The notes under the pieces were generated by a model that saw nothing but the letters and a program-made list of their open reading frames with translations, was not told the DNA's origin and did no database searches. Shown here one piece after another: positions 18,884 to 28,697 of a stretch of DNA of 64,000 nt. Position numbers and translations under genes: made by a program. Origin of the DNA: Candidatus Ruthia sp. Cpac_8_S14 (GTDB lineage: Bacteria > Pseudomonadota > Gammaproteobacteria > PS1 > Pseudothioglobaceae); NCBI GenBank assembly GCA_021730205.1, contig CP072533.1:521380-585379 (forward strand). The letters are read 5' to 3'. The number at the start of each line of letters is the position of its first letter. Position 1 is the stretch's first letter.

Positions 18884-19471
18884 TCATTCTCCTTTGCTAT
18901 AGTAGCTCACTAATTTGTCAAACGCTTTAGCATCTCTTTTTAGCATTTTTTTGATTTCTTCTTCATCTTTTTTGGCATATCGCGTGAACCATCATGAAAA
19001 TCTACCAAAGAATATTTCATAAAAAGTGCTGCATTCCCAGCTAATAATCCAACCTCATCATCAGTGACTGTGCTACCTTCTGAATGACAACTAGAATAAT
19101 ACTTTTTGTGCAACTTTTTACCCGCTTTTTCTTTTGCATTATCATAACTCTGCTTGTCAATGCTATGCATTTTTTGCTCGGAGAAAAACTCACCTATTAA
19201 TTCAAACTCTTTATCATTATAACCTTTAACGATTCGATTCATAATGGTTGAACTTCTTTCATCATTTTTATAAGCTTGCATCGCTTCAACTAAATAATTT
19301 TTTGATAAATCTGTTAAAGACGAAATTACAGGGGCATTACTCACACCATTGGTACCATGACAACTTGCACAAGTGCAACTTAACATTTGCGCACTTGGCA
19401 TAGCCATTATCTGTATTCCTAGTGCTAATCCAACCACAAATAAGATAGATTTAATGCTTGTTTTTCTTCAT
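18884..19471 (-). pseudogene. fccA: Flavocytochrome c dihaem cytochrome subunit, remnant
   Basis: The haem subunit partner of fccB. The first haem site CASCHGTNG is intact. The second is YSSCHSEG, in which the first Cys of CxxCH has become Tyr. The start ATG at 19471 reads into the correct frame only if one A is removed from an A5 run. Near 18980 one base is missing from an A run, so the proper C-terminus (KRDAKAFDKLVSYYSKGE) lies in another frame and ends overlapping the fccB start. Two frameshifts plus a damaged haem site make it a pseudogene. Confidence 0.85.
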
Positions 19472-20040
19472 TGTAAGAAGCCATACCTTTCTCAATCAGA
19501 TGCTCTAACTCTGGAATAAGATGTGTATAGGAATTCCTAGCAATTTCATAAATGCCATACCAATGAGTAATATCAAGACCCATCATTGAAGCATCATGAC
19601 AAACACAACGACCTTCGTGAAGCCAGAGTTCAAACCAAATGAACTCAATCTTGTTACTAAACTTAACAGACTTCATTAAAGATTTGACAGCTTTCATCAA
19701 CGCAAGACCAGGCTTGGAAAACTTTCGTTATACAGTTCAATCCATTCATCATACTGAGTATAGAAATTTTCAATATATCCATCTGAGTAACAAGCAGAGC
19801 AAACATCTTGCATGTTGTTCTTTACGAATCTCCCAATCAATACTTTGACTTACTAAACCCGTTTTCTTATCAGACACTTCAGGACGAATAGATATTAGCG
19901 GGCAAGTTATTCCAAGAAATACGCAATCCAACATTGTGAGTAACACCTTGATCTTTAGTAGCACCCATATGGCAAGTTGAACAAGTAGGTGCAGTAAAGT
20001 AATCTCCACCAAAATCCACTTGGACTTATCCATACTTAAC
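19425..20040 (-). pseudogene. Hydroxylamine-oxidoreductase-like multihaem cytochrome c, 3' remnant
   Basis: Fragments across frames read GGDYFTAPTCSTCHMGATKD, THNVGLRISWNNLPA, RPEVSDKKTGLVSQSIDWEI, MQDVCSACYSDGYIENFYTQ, FSNKIEFIWFELWLHEGRCV, ASMMGLDITHWYGIYEIARN. This order and wording match the C-terminal half of HAO-family octahaem cytochromes (CHM; W-x-HEGR; GASMMGPDYTHWHG). One CxxCH survives (CSTCH); another has become CSACY. Several frameshifts are present. Whether the ancestor oxidised hydroxylamine or reduced nitrite/hydroxylamine cannot be told. Confidence 0.7.
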
Positions 20041-20328
20041 TGCCCTTTCTAGATATAAAAACCAAAGTCATCCATTTCTTGATTTTTATAAGTGTTTCCC
20101 CGAGTATCGCTAATGTCTTTTTTAGAAAATTTATCCACCTGATTATTGGCATACAGCACTTCATATAAAGTCTTACCTTTGTATTTTGTATTTTTTGTTA
20201 ATAAGTTCTTTACTCCAAACTTCATCTGTTTTAAAGTGTTTTGAAAATTAAATCAGTTGCCACAAACCTGATTCAGAAATTTTCCCAGTAAGCAAATGCA
20301 CGTTATACATAAGTCTATTGACCAGAAC
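20041..20328 (-). pseudogene. napA: Periplasmic nitrate reductase catalytic subunit NapA, fragment
   Basis: The minus strand reads [20 protein letters not shown], matching the NapA element [20 protein letters not shown]. After a deletion come TDEVWSKELINKKY, GKTLYEVLYANNQVDKFSKK and QEMDDFGFYI, matching a later NapA region (VW...KTLYDVLYKNGQVDKFP...FGFYVQKG). About one tenth of the roughly 830-residue enzyme remains. The 5' end is fused to napH sequence and the 3' end runs into the HAO-like remnant. Confidence 0.75.
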
Positions 20329-20628
20329 TGGACATGCCCAAAAGCAAAATATTCTCCCAGCAATAATGCTGTAACATAATCATCGCACCTATTGGTGTAA
20401 GTGAATAACCTACAAACAAGGGTTGGTTAATGGCACAACATTTAGCGTTAAACTTGAACTTAAATTACCTTTAACAATCCAGATATCAAACTAAGGACCT
20501 AGTAAGAATAACAACAAAATGCCAATTTGGCTAGAACGGCGTAATATCAGATATTTGTTAGCCCCAAACCAGTCTTTGGAAGCTCATACATCTAGACCTA
20601 TTTTTTTACAAATATTGAATTGTTTCAT
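20329..20628 (-). pseudogene. napH: Quinol dehydrogenase membrane subunit NapH, fragment
   Basis: Starts MKQFNICKKIG, a stop, then NKYLILRRSSQIGILLLFLL, GP, a stop, and FDIWIVKGNLSSSLTLNVVPLTNP, which follows NapH (LRRASQLGILALFLLGPWFGIWILKGNLSSSLTLG) closely. A frameshifted GRIFCFWACPV segment matches the family element GGRVFCSWVCPVN. The frame then passes directly into NapA-like sequence, so the rest of NapH has been deleted. Confidence 0.8.
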
Positions 20629-20646
20629 GATTTTTTAAAAATGCGC

Positions 20647-21350
20647 TTAATCATCAATATCAAACAAGCCTTCGTCGTTGTAATCATAGTCTTTACCTTT
20701 GGGCAAGTTGTAAATGCTTAATATCTTTCTTGATCAGAGAATTCCCAGATTTTCTCTTCTCTTCCCAGCCCAATTTATAATGTTCTTGGTGTTTACCCAT
20801 TGCAAGTTTGACTGGTAAGACTTTAATAACAGCTTCTTCCATAATACAAGCTTGTTCACACTTACAATAACCGATGCAGCTATCATGATGCACAACTAGA
20901 ATAAACAATGCATGTTTGACACTACGTTCATTGTGTTTTATCTCAATAGTGATGGGCTTTGCCTTGGGCTGGATAAACATTAAAGTACACCTCGCAACGG
21001 GCAAAGCCTTGATAAGCAATACAACCTTGAGTGTCTATAATTCTAGCCAACCCCATTTGGGCGTCATTAATACTGGTTAACTGCTTACTTAATGCGCCTG
21101 TTGGACAAGCCGACCACACAAAGAATATCCTCACACATTCCACAAGCGGCTTTCTAGCAATAAAAAAGGCATGCCTAAGGCGAGGTTGTCTTTTAATATT
21201 GCCAAACTTAACGTAGGATAAGAACAATTATTAACGCACAAACCACAACGAATACAAGCTGTATTAAATTCATCCTTAGCCAAAACACCCGGTGGACGTA
21301 TGGTTTTTCTGGTAAAGAATAAGAGTAACGAGAATAACTAACAAGACCTG
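20647..21350 (-). pseudogene. napG: Ferredoxin-type protein NapG, remnant
   Basis: NapG is an iron-sulfur electron carrier between quinol and nitrate reductase. Segments in different frames give FNTACIRCGLCVNNCSYPTL, ACPTGALSKQLTSIND, GLARIIDTQGCIAYQG, CEVYFNVYPAQGKA and HHDSCIGYCKCEQACIMEEA followed by VIKVLPVKLAMGKHQEHYKL and GWEEK. Several cluster cysteines have become Tyr (CEVYFNVYP, CIGYCKC), in addition to frameshifts. The end YNDEGLFDIDD with TAA at 20647 is in frame with the last block. Clearly dead. Confidence 0.85.
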
Positions 21351-21363
21351 TAGCAACTCTGAA

Positions 21364-21545
21364 TGTTGATAAACTAATGCAGTTGAAACCACGCCAGAAA
21401 GAGTATTAGAACTTTCTATGATGTTGATAATCTGCGTTTGCGTGTTCTGCTAAATCGTCACCACAAAACGATTGTTTTCAGACAAGCTGTAAACTTCAAC
21501 ACCAGGCATGATATTAAACGCATTTTTCACCTGCTTTGCTTAATT
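21364..21545 (-). pseudogene. napD: NapD chaperone, remnant
   Basis: The minus strand reads KNAFNIMPGVEVYSLSENNR, FVVTI, a stop, then NTQTQIINIIESSNTLSGVV and STALVYQHSE. This matches NapD (IPGVEVH ... KLVVTLE ... I-x-GVLSAALVYH-x-E), the maturation chaperone of NapA. The N-terminal strand is missing and there is an internal stop. It runs directly into napG sequence. Confidence 0.65.
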
Positions 21546-21840
21546 TTTAAGTACTTATACCATCTTGTAAGAGAAAATTCAGAGTTTGATTATATAAAAA
21601 ATAATTCAATTCAAAGACAATCAAAAACACTGGTAAATAGCCCAATATTAAATTGTGCCACATTTTGTCATGGGTATAATAACCTCGTTCTATGGTTTAA
21701 TCTAAGTTTAAGTTTTATCTAAAATATGTTCACTATAGGCAAAGGAAAATTTACTTATTTCAGTACTTTGAATATATTTTAAATAAAGCTTATTGGGTTC
21801 AAACCATAAACTTTATTTTAACTTTTCTTTGGAGGTTTTC
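21546..21840. other. Region upstream of pnp without a supported gene
   Basis: AT-rich sequence with no clear gene. A plus-strand fragment near 21655-21680 reads NCATFCHGYNN, which loosely recalls a c-type haem site but has three residues between the cysteines, so I do not call it. The pnp transcript probably starts somewhere here. rpsO, the usual upstream neighbour of pnp, is not present. Confidence 0.4.
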
Positions 21841-23934
21841 ATGGACATGAATATCAAAACAAAAAGCTTTGTCATGGGCAAGCACACAATTACATTAGAA
21901 ACAGGCCGTATTGCCAGACAAGCACATGGTGCAGTACTGGCAAGTATGGATGACACGCAAGTACTGGTAACCGTTGTTGGTTCTAAAGAAATGAGCCCTG
22001 GGCAAGATTTTTTCCCGTTGTCTGTTGATTATGTTGAAAAAACTTATGCAGCTGGCAAAATTCCTGGCGGTTTCCTAAAGCGTGAAGCAAGGTCTAGCGA
22101 GAAAGAAACGCTAACTTCTAGACTAATTGACCGCCCCATTCGTCCCTTATTTCCAAGTGGCTTCATGAACGAAGTGCAAGTGCTTATTACAGTTATTTCT
22201 GCAAACTCCGAGGTTGACCCGGATATTATTTCAATGTTAGGTGTATCTGCTGCATTGAGTATTTCAGGCGTGCCATTTAACGGACCAATTGGTGGTGCCC
22301 GTGTTGGTTATTCTAAGAGTGGATACATCCTTAATCCAACTTACACTGAACTGGCTGATTCAGGTTTAGACATGGTGGTTGCAGGCACTAATGAGGCAGT
22401 ACTGATGGTTGAATCAGAAGCCAACGAACTTTCTGAAGAAATTATGCTAGGTGCAGTTATGTATGCACATGAACAATACCAAGTTGCCATTACCAATATT
22501 GCTGAGTTCGTTGCACAAGTTGGTGTGCAAAAATGGGATTGGGAAGCGCCTATAACTAACGAGGTTTTATTAAGTGACATCAAATCACAATTTGGTGAGC
22601 AGATTAATGAAGCCTACCAAATTAAGGAAAAACTTGACCGTTATGCCAAAATTGGTGAAATCAAAGCAGTTGCAATTGAAGCATTGGTAAATGAAGATGA
22701 GAATGGAAATTCTATTGAAGAAGTTAGCAAATACTTTAAGAAAGTTGAGAAATCAACTGTACGTGAACGTATCTTAAATAATGATCCACGCATCGATGGT
22801 CGTGACAATGAAACCGTTCGCGAGTTAAAAATCGAAACAGGCGTTTTAGAAAATACACATGGTTCTGCTTTGTTTACTCGTGGTGAAACGCAAGCTTTAG
22901 TGGTAACCACACTAGGGTCTAAACGTGAAGCTCAGTTGATTGAAAAATTAGAGTCTTCTGAACGTCAAAATGATTACTTTTTACTGCATTATAACTTCCC
23001 ACCATACTGCGTAGGTGAAACTGGTCGTGTAGGCGCCACCAAACGTCGTGAAATCGGCCATGGTCGTTTAGCACGTCGTGGTATTGCCGCCTGTTTGCCT
23101 TCAATTGAGGAGTTTCCATACACAGTTCGTGTGGTATCAGAAATTACTGAATCTAATGGTTCTAGCTCTATGGCCAGTGTTTGTGGTTCATCACTATCAT
23201 TAATGGATGCAGGCGTGCCAATCAAGGCACCAGTTGCTGGTATCGCTATGGGTTTGGTTAAAAAAGGTGATAGATTTACCATATTGACTGACATTTTAGG
23301 CGATGAGGATTACTTAGGTGATATGGACTTTAAAGTAGCAGGCACATCACGTGGTATCAATGCATTACAAATGGACATTAAAATCCAAGGCATCACTCGC
23401 GAAATTATGGAAATTTCTTTAAAACAAGCTAAAGGGGCAAGATTGAACATTTTAGGGCAAATGAATCAAGTTATTTGCAAACCTAATACGTCAAGCAAAA
23501 ATGCACCTAAAACTGCCGTTATTAAAATTCAAACTGATAAGATTCGTGATTTGATTGGCAAAGGTGGGGAAACCATTAAGGGCATTATTTCGATTTCTGG
23601 CGCTAGTGTTGATGTGGATGACAGTAGCAATGTTAATATTTTTGCCAATAATCAAAAATCCTTTGACACAGCTGTGAAAATGGTAAAAGAGGTCACTGCT
23701 ATACCTGAGGTAGATAAAGTTTATACGGGCAAAGTTGTTAAAATTGTTGAATTTGGTGCTTTTATTAATATCATGCCTAACCAAGATGGCTTGCTACATA
23801 TCTCTGAAATCGCTCATGAGCGTGTTGAAAAAGTAGAAAATCATCTTAAAGAAGGTGACGAAATTGATGTCAAAGTGTTAGGCGTAGACAAAGGTCGCAT
23901 TAAATTATCTCGTAAAGTATTATTAGAAAAATAG
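21841..23934 (+). CDS. pnp: Polyribonucleotide nucleotidyltransferase (PNPase)
   Basis: A phosphorolytic 3'-5' exoribonuclease of the degradosome. The order is two RNase PH domains (about 5-220 and 310-540), the second with SDRPIRPL-like and [20 protein letters not shown] elements, then a KH domain ([15 protein letters not shown], about 560-615) and an S1 domain ([20 protein letters not shown], about 625-693). From the ATG at 21841 the protein is 697 aa, normal length. This start is chosen because TTGGAGG lies just upstream; a TTG at 21793 has no such support. A strong terminator follows. The gene is intact although both flanks are decayed. Confidence 0.97.
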   Translation: MDMNIKTKSFVMGKHTITLETGRIARQAHGAVLASMDDTQVLVTVVGSKEMSPGQDFFPLSVDYVEKTYAAGKIPGGFLKREARSSEKETLTSRLIDRPIRPLFPSGFMNEVQVLITVISANSEVDPDIISMLGVSAALSISGVPFNGPIGGARVGYSKSGYILNPTYTELADSGLDMVVAGTNEAVLMVESEANELSEEIMLGAVMYAHEQYQVAITNIAEFVAQVGVQKWDWEAPITNEVLLSDIKSQFGEQINEAYQIKEKLDRYAKIGEIKAVAIEALVNEDENGNSIEEVSKYFKKVEKSTVRERILNNDPRIDGRDNETVRELKIETGVLENTHGSALFTRGETQALVVTTLGSKREAQLIEKLESSERQNDYFLLHYNFPPYCVGETGRVGATKRREIGHGRLARRGIAACLPSIEEFPYTVRVVSEITESNGSSSMASVCGSSLSLMDAGVPIKAPVAGIAMGLVKKGDRFTILTDILGDEDYLGDMDFKVAGTSRGINALQMDIKIQGITREIMEISLKQAKGARLNILGQMNQVICKPNTSSKNAPKTAVIKIQTDKIRDLIGKGGETIKGIISISGASVDVDDSSNVNIFANNQKSFDTAVKMVKEVTAIPEVDKVYTGKVVKIVEFGAFINIMPNQDGLLHISEIAHERVEKVENHLKEGDEIDVKVLGVDKGRIKLSRKVLLEK

Positions 23935-23959
23935 CTTAAAAAAAACCAATGAGTTGCAT

Positions 23960-23987
23960 AAAGCCATCCAATGGGTGGCTTTTTTTA
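23960..23987 (+). terminator. Rho-independent terminator of pnp
   Basis: A 9-bp stem (AAGCCATCC pairing with GGGTGGCTT), loop AAT, followed by a run of T, 26 bases after the pnp stop. Confidence 0.9.
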
Positions 23988-24003
23988 TGAAAAGAATATT
24001 ATC

Positions 24004-24557
24004 ATGCAAATAATTTTAGTCTTTTTATCGGTGGTGGCTATTTGGTCAACCACACCTTTGGTTATTGTTTAGTCAATACTAGGTTCAAACTTTAATTTTA
24101 GTGTCGCCTCAAGAATGTTAATTGAACTAATCATTTATTTATTATTACTATTGATTAAAAAAAACAAAAATTGACACTCACTTGCTTGACAATTCGCAAT
24201 TATCTTTATGCTGGAATTGGCATATTTATTACCATGAGCTTAGTTTATCATGGTTCATAAAATATTTCATCTAGCATTATTTCAATTATATTTGGATTAA
24301 CGCCAATTATTACTGGCGTATTTGAGCTTGTCTTACTTAAAGACAAATTCTTTACTATTAGTAAAATAATTGGTCTTTAAATCGGTTTGTTTGGATTGAT
24401 ATTTATTTTAAACTTACCTATTCAAGGGTTATTGACGGTTACTTTGAGTATGATTTTTCAAGCGTTTATTTTAGTAAAGCTATCAATGTACAAACATCTG
24501 CACTTGAAACCACAACTAGCGCACTTATAGTGAATGTGCCTTTACTTATACTTAGTT
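24004..24557 (+). pseudogene. DMT/EamA-family transporter, remnant
   Basis: Starts MQIILVFLSVVAIWSTTPLV and continues IV, a stop, then LGSNFNFSVASRMLIELIIY. This matches the N-terminal helices of drug/metabolite transporters (IWSTTPLAIKWS ... AR). Further hydrophobic fragments follow in other frames (ISSSIISIIFGLTPIITGVFE, with multiple stops) and an end VQTSALETTTSALIVNVPLL. At least five nonsense codons are present. Confidence 0.65.
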
Positions 24558-24559
24558 AG

Positions 24560-25002
24560 CTTTTAAGATGATGCCACTAGCGGCATGTGAATTAAAAAAT
24601 GAAAAATCAAAATTAGGGTACTACCCGTGCCCGTGCCCGGGCCAAAAAAATCATCGTAAAGATCAACAGTAACGCAACGGTAATACTAGCATAATATCTT
24701 TTCGATTAGGTTGATACGTAATATTGTTGTCTTTTTTAGGCATAAAAGAAAAAATTAGCTCAATGGGAATTAAGAAAAAAATGATTTTTCTAACCACAAC
24801 CTCATCAATCACTAAAATCACTTTACCGCTAACATAAGCTCCTAATAAAGCTGTAGGTATGCCATAACCAACTACTTTCCAAACAATTTTAGAATTTTTA
24901 TAATAATTATAAATAATCGATAATGCGCCCAATGTAGGCCCCAGTGCTTCGAGTTTGATTTATTTGTGAGAGTACATCAAGCATCCTACAAGGACTGGCT
25001 TT
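24560..25002 (-). pseudogene. TauE/SafE-family membrane permease, remnant
   Basis: The minus strand reads FAKPVLVGCLMYSHK, a stop, IKLEALGPTLGALSIIYNYY, then VVGYGIPTALLGAYVSGKVI and IFFLIPIELIFSFMPKK. After a frameshift comes YDDFFGPGTGTGS, the diagnostic C-terminal half motif YDGFFGPGTGSF of this family. The family includes putative sulfite and organosulfur exporters. Nonsense and frameshift changes inactivate it. The coding end overlaps the start of the opposing LysR remnant. Confidence 0.65.
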
Positions 25003-25662
25003 GCAAAATCTACTCAATACAGCTTTAGGTAAAACCTAAAATACGTTAACTGAGTTAAGCCAAAATAATGGAAAAAAAGCCTCTTAACTATTAGCATATT
25101 GCCCTCATTAGTAATCAAATGACTCATTCCGCATTTAAATGATTTTAATCAAAAATACCCTGATATTGATATTCATATTAATGCATAAAGATATCTTTCT
25201 AGTTACTAGTTCTAAGCTATATTAGGTGGGAAATGTAGATTTAATAAAATTAATGACCTTAAGCATCACACTTTATTGCATGATTCGATTGATTGTCATT
25301 TTGAAGTATATGGCACCTCACTTAAAACACACTGGAAAGGTTTCTCCGAGCTACTTAATATTGACAGTAACAACAAATCACTCACTCTTAATCAAGCGTA
25401 TTTAGTGCTACAAGCAGTAACCATAGGACAAAGTAAGGCGTGTGGCGCAATTTCTAGAAGTGTTCTGATGGCTGATGATTTGACATCTGACCAATTGATT
25501 AGGATTTACCAAAGCTATAGCGTTCAATCACCCGGCTATCATTTGTTTTATCCCAAAGCACACAAAAAACAAAAAAATATTCAGTTGTTTGAACTCTGGT
25601 TGTTGTCTATTTGCGATTTAGCACAGAAGAGTCAAAAGTCAACCCATCCCAACCATAAGTAA
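24990..25662 (+). pseudogene. LysR-type transcriptional regulator (GcvA-like), remnant
   Basis: The 5' helix-turn-helix region is gone. Visible parts are LALQNLLNTALGKT, a stop, NTLTELSQNN, PHLNDFNQKYPDIDIHINA, and an open 3' portion of 128 codons: HDSIDCHFEVYGTSLKTHWK ... LNQAYLVLQAVTIGQSKACG ... ADDLTSDQLIRIYQSY. These match the effector-binding domain of GcvA-like LysR proteins (LLHD ... W ... A-x-x-GQG-x-A ... DDL-x-x-GRL). With the DNA-binding domain lost it cannot act as a repressor or activator. Confidence 0.7.
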
Positions 25663-25890
25663 TAAAGTTGCGAATATTACTATCTGGGTTATCATTTGGA
25701 GTGTTAAGCACTTCTTGACAGTATTGACCAAAACAATGTAGCATTTCTAGTAGTATTAGGCTGCAAAGCAGAATAGCTTGGCACTACCTTGATTTTCATC
25801 TACTATATTTTCTAATTCACCATTAGTAAACAAAGTTGGTGTGTAATCATTAATTAGCGTTATTAAGTCTTTAAATTTAATAATTGCTCC
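25607..25890 (-). pseudogene. Degraded small gene of unknown function
   Basis: On the minus strand, after TAAGGAG, a frame reads KFKDLITLINDYTPTLFTNG, ELENIVDENQGSAKLF, then stops; in another frame LHCFGQYCQEVLNTPNDNPD and FITYGWDGLTFDSSVLNRK continue to a stop at 25607. This looks like one small gene with a frameshift and nonsense changes. I do not recognise the family. It overlaps the end of the LysR remnant on the other strand. Confidence 0.3.
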
Positions 25891-25941
25891 TTATTTTAAT
25901 TCTCTTAAGTAATCCCCATTTCTCCTGTCCTAATTTAAAAT

Positions 25942-28593
25942 TTATACCGTCATTGGATTGAGTTTGTTGATATTGAGCTTATATTTTTCAATCGCTTTTG
26001 TGACAATTGAGATTTCAATTTCACCTTCATCTGCAAGTGATTTTAATGTTGCTATCGTTACATATCTAGCATCAACTTCAAAGAATTCTCTAAGTGCGGC
26101 TCTTGAATCAGAGCGTCCAAAACCATCTGTGCCTAACACTTCATATCGATTAGGTATATACTTACGCACTTGCTCGGCAAAATTGCGCATGTAATCAGTT
26201 GCTACAATGATTGGACCTTTGGCATTTTCTAAACATTTTGTAATATAGGGCACTTGTGCAATACTGGTTGTATTAAAACGATTCACCCTATCAATGGCTT
26301 GTGCTTCACGTGTTAATTCATTAAAACTTGTCACCGACCAAATACTGGATTTTATATCCCAATCATCAGCCAACATCTGTGCGGCTTTTTCCACTTCTCT
26401 TAAAATAGTTCCAGAACCCATTAACTGTACTTGTGTAGTGCTTTTACCAATGACATTTAGTTTATACATGCCTTTAATAATACCTTCTTCAGTATTTCTG
26501 GGCATTTCTGGATGGGTGTATAATTCATTCATTGTGGTGATGTAATAGAAAATATTTTCATGTTTTTCATACATTCTATAAAGCCCAGAACGAATAATGA
26601 CCGTTAATTCGTAGCTATAAGTTGGATCATAAGAAACACAATTTGGAATTGTATTTGCCACCAATTGAGAATCACCATCTTGATGCTGCAAACCTTCACC
26701 ATTAAGTGTTGTACGCCCTGCTGTACCGCCAATTAGAAAGCCTTTGGCTTGCATGTCCCCTGCTGCCCAAGCCAAATCCCCCACGCGTTGAAAACCAAAT
26801 TTTGAATAATAAATATAAAACGGAATCATGGTGGTGTTATGCGTTGCATAAGCCGTAGCTACAGCAATCCAATTAGAAATTGCGCCAGCTTCATTAATAC
26901 CTTCCTGAAAGACTTGACCTTTTTTATCTTCCTTGTACCACATGACCTTATCTGAATCTTCGGGCTGATAAAGTTGCCCAGAAGCAGAATAAATACCCAA
27001 TTGTCTAAATAAGCCCTCCATACCAAAAGTACGTGCTTCATCAGGAATAATGGGTACAATCTTAGGACCTAATTGCTTATCTCGAACTAGTAACGTCATC
27101 ACTCGATTAAATACCATTGTGGTTGACATTTCACGATTACCACTAGATTTGAGTAGTGCTTCAAACATACTCAACTCAGGTATTTTTATTTGTTCTAAGT
27201 CAAATGCACGTACTGGCAATGATCCACCCAGTTTTTCACGTCTAGCTCGCATATAAATCATTTCTTCACTATCAGGTGCTGGCTTGTAAAAATTCAAGGC
27301 TTTAACATCTTCTTCAGTAACTGGCACATCAAAACGTTTGGCAAAAATTTCAACTTGTTTGAGTCCTAGTTTCTTCTGAGAATGCGTGGTATTTTGACCC
27401 TCTCCTGCCTCACCCATACCATAACCTTTAACAGTTTTAGCCAAAATAACTGTTGGTTTATCATGACATGCTTTAGCTGAATGATAAGCTTGGAATACCT
27501 TATAAGGATCATGACCACCACGATTAAGATGATAAATTTCATCATCACTCATGTGCTCAACCATAGCTAATAATTCAGGATACTTACCAAAAAAATGCTT
27601 ACGTACATAGGCACCATCTTTGGCTTTATAAGCCTGATATTCACCATCCACGACTTCTTCCATGCGTCTTTTTAAGAGCCCTTGAGTATCCTTAGTAAAT
27701 AATGCATCCCACTTGCCACCCCAAATAACCTTAATCACATGCCAACCTGCACCACGAAACATGCCTTCCAACTCTTGAATGATTTTGCCATTACCACGCA
27801 CAGGTCCATCAAGACGCTGAAGATTACAATTAATAACAAAAATAAGGTTATCTAACTTTTCACGACCTGCCATTGAAATAGCGCCTAATGATTCTGGCTC
27901 ATCAGTTTCGCCATCGCCTAAATATGCCCAAACAGTTCGCTTGTCAGTTTTTTTAATTTCACGGTGATGAAGGTATTTCATAAACCGCGCTTGATAAATT
28001 GCCATAATCGGCCCTAACCCCATTGACACTGTTGGGAACTGCCAAAAATCTGGCATTAACCATGGGTGTGGATAAGAAGATAACCCTTCCTTTCCAACCT
28101 CTTGACGGAACTTCAACATTTGTGTTTCAGTCAAGCGACCTTCTAAATAAGCACGAGAATAAATACCTGGCGAAATATGTCCTTGAAAAAAAATTAAATC
28201 TGCGCCTTGATCAGCATCAGGGCCACGATAAAAATGGTTAAAACCAACTTCGTACAAAGTCGCACTTGATGCAAATGAAGCAATATGCCCACCTAAGTCA
28301 TATGGTAATTGATTGGCTCTCACAACCATGACCATTGCATTCCAACGAATAATGGCTGAAATTCTCTCTTCAATGTCTACATTAATGTCTGTTGCTACTT
28401 CTTTTTCTTTGGCAATACTGTTGAGATAAGAGGTATTAACACCCGTTGGTAAATCCATACCCTCATGATGTGCCATGTCCATTAGTTGATTTAATAAGAA
28501 TTTAGCACGATCATCACCTTCAATACGAGCAACAGATTTAAAAGCTTCTAACCATTCTTGGGTTTCTAAAGGATCGATGTCCTGACCTTGCAT
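25942..28593 (-). CDS. aceE: Pyruvate dehydrogenase E1 component (homodimeric)
   Basis: Thiamine-diphosphate-dependent decarboxylation of pyruvate feeding acetyl-CoA synthesis. The ThDP/Mg motif GDGETDEPESLGAIS...NCNLQRLDGPV is intact, as are the transketolase-like central domain (NEAGAISNWIAVATAYATH) and the C-terminal domain (EVLGTDGFGRSDSR). The length of 883 aa is nearly that of E. coli AceE (887). It stands alone: aceF is not adjacent and the downstream side is remnants. The ATG at 28593 matches the usual N-terminus (DIDPLETQEWLEA). Confidence 0.97.
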   Translation of the reverse strand: MQGQDIDPLETQEWLEAFKSVARIEGDDRAKFLLNQLMDMAHHEGMDLPTGVNTSYLNSIAKEKEVATDINVDIEERISAIIRWNAMVMVVRANQLPYDLGGHIASFASSATLYEVGFNHFYRGPDADQGADLIFFQGHISPGIYSRAYLEGRLTETQMLKFRQEVGKEGLSSYPHPWLMPDFWQFPTVSMGLGPIMAIYQARFMKYLHHREIKKTDKRTVWAYLGDGETDEPESLGAISMAGREKLDNLIFVINCNLQRLDGPVRGNGKIIQELEGMFRGAGWHVIKVIWGGKWDALFTKDTQGLLKRRMEEVVDGEYQAYKAKDGAYVRKHFFGKYPELLAMVEHMSDDEIYHLNRGGHDPYKVFQAYHSAKACHDKPTVILAKTVKGYGMGEAGEGQNTTHSQKKLGLKQVEIFAKRFDVPVTEEDVKALNFYKPAPDSEEMIYMRARREKLGGSLPVRAFDLEQIKIPELSMFEALLKSSGNREMSTTMVFNRVMTLLVRDKQLGPKIVPIIPDEARTFGMEGLFRQLGIYSASGQLYQPEDSDKVMWYKEDKKGQVFQEGINEAGAISNWIAVATAYATHNTTMIPFYIYYSKFGFQRVGDLAWAAGDMQAKGFLIGGTAGRTTLNGEGLQHQDGDSQLVANTIPNCVSYDPTYSYELTVIIRSGLYRMYEKHENIFYYITTMNELYTHPEMPRNTEEGIIKGMYKLNVIGKSTTQVQLMGSGTILREVEKAAQMLADDWDIKSSIWSVTSFNELTREAQAIDRVNRFNTTSIAQVPYITKCLENAKGPIIVATDYMRNFAEQVRKYIPNRYEVLGTDGFGRSDSRAALREFFEVDARYVTIATLKSLADEGEIEISIVTKAIEKYKLNINKLNPMTV

Positions 28594-28697
28594 AATTTAA
28601 GAATTTATATTAAATAAATGGGTTAATTATCCATAAATTAACGAAACATAAGCATTTTTCTAAAAAGAAAATAGCCGTTTGAATTATGTAAAAATCT

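Noticed and set aside
21438..21722. Plus-strand reading frame of about 94 codons upstream of pnp
   Set aside because: Most of it is the complement of the napD/napG remnants; the cytochrome-like NCATFCHG has wrong haem-site spacing.
13851..21840. Insertion sequence or prophage as the cause of the decay
   Set aside because: I looked for transposase motifs, terminal inverted repeats and phage genes and saw none; the lesions are small indels, nonsense changes and deletions.
23120..23530. Antisense frames inside pnp and similar ones inside aroE and mgtE
   Set aside because: They mirror conserved coding regions and carry no recognisable motif or ribosome binding site.
24618..24646. GC-rich CCCGTGCCCGTGCCCGGGCC as a regulatory repeat
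   Set aside because: On the minus strand it encodes the GPGTGTGS motif of the TauE remnant, so it is explained by coding.
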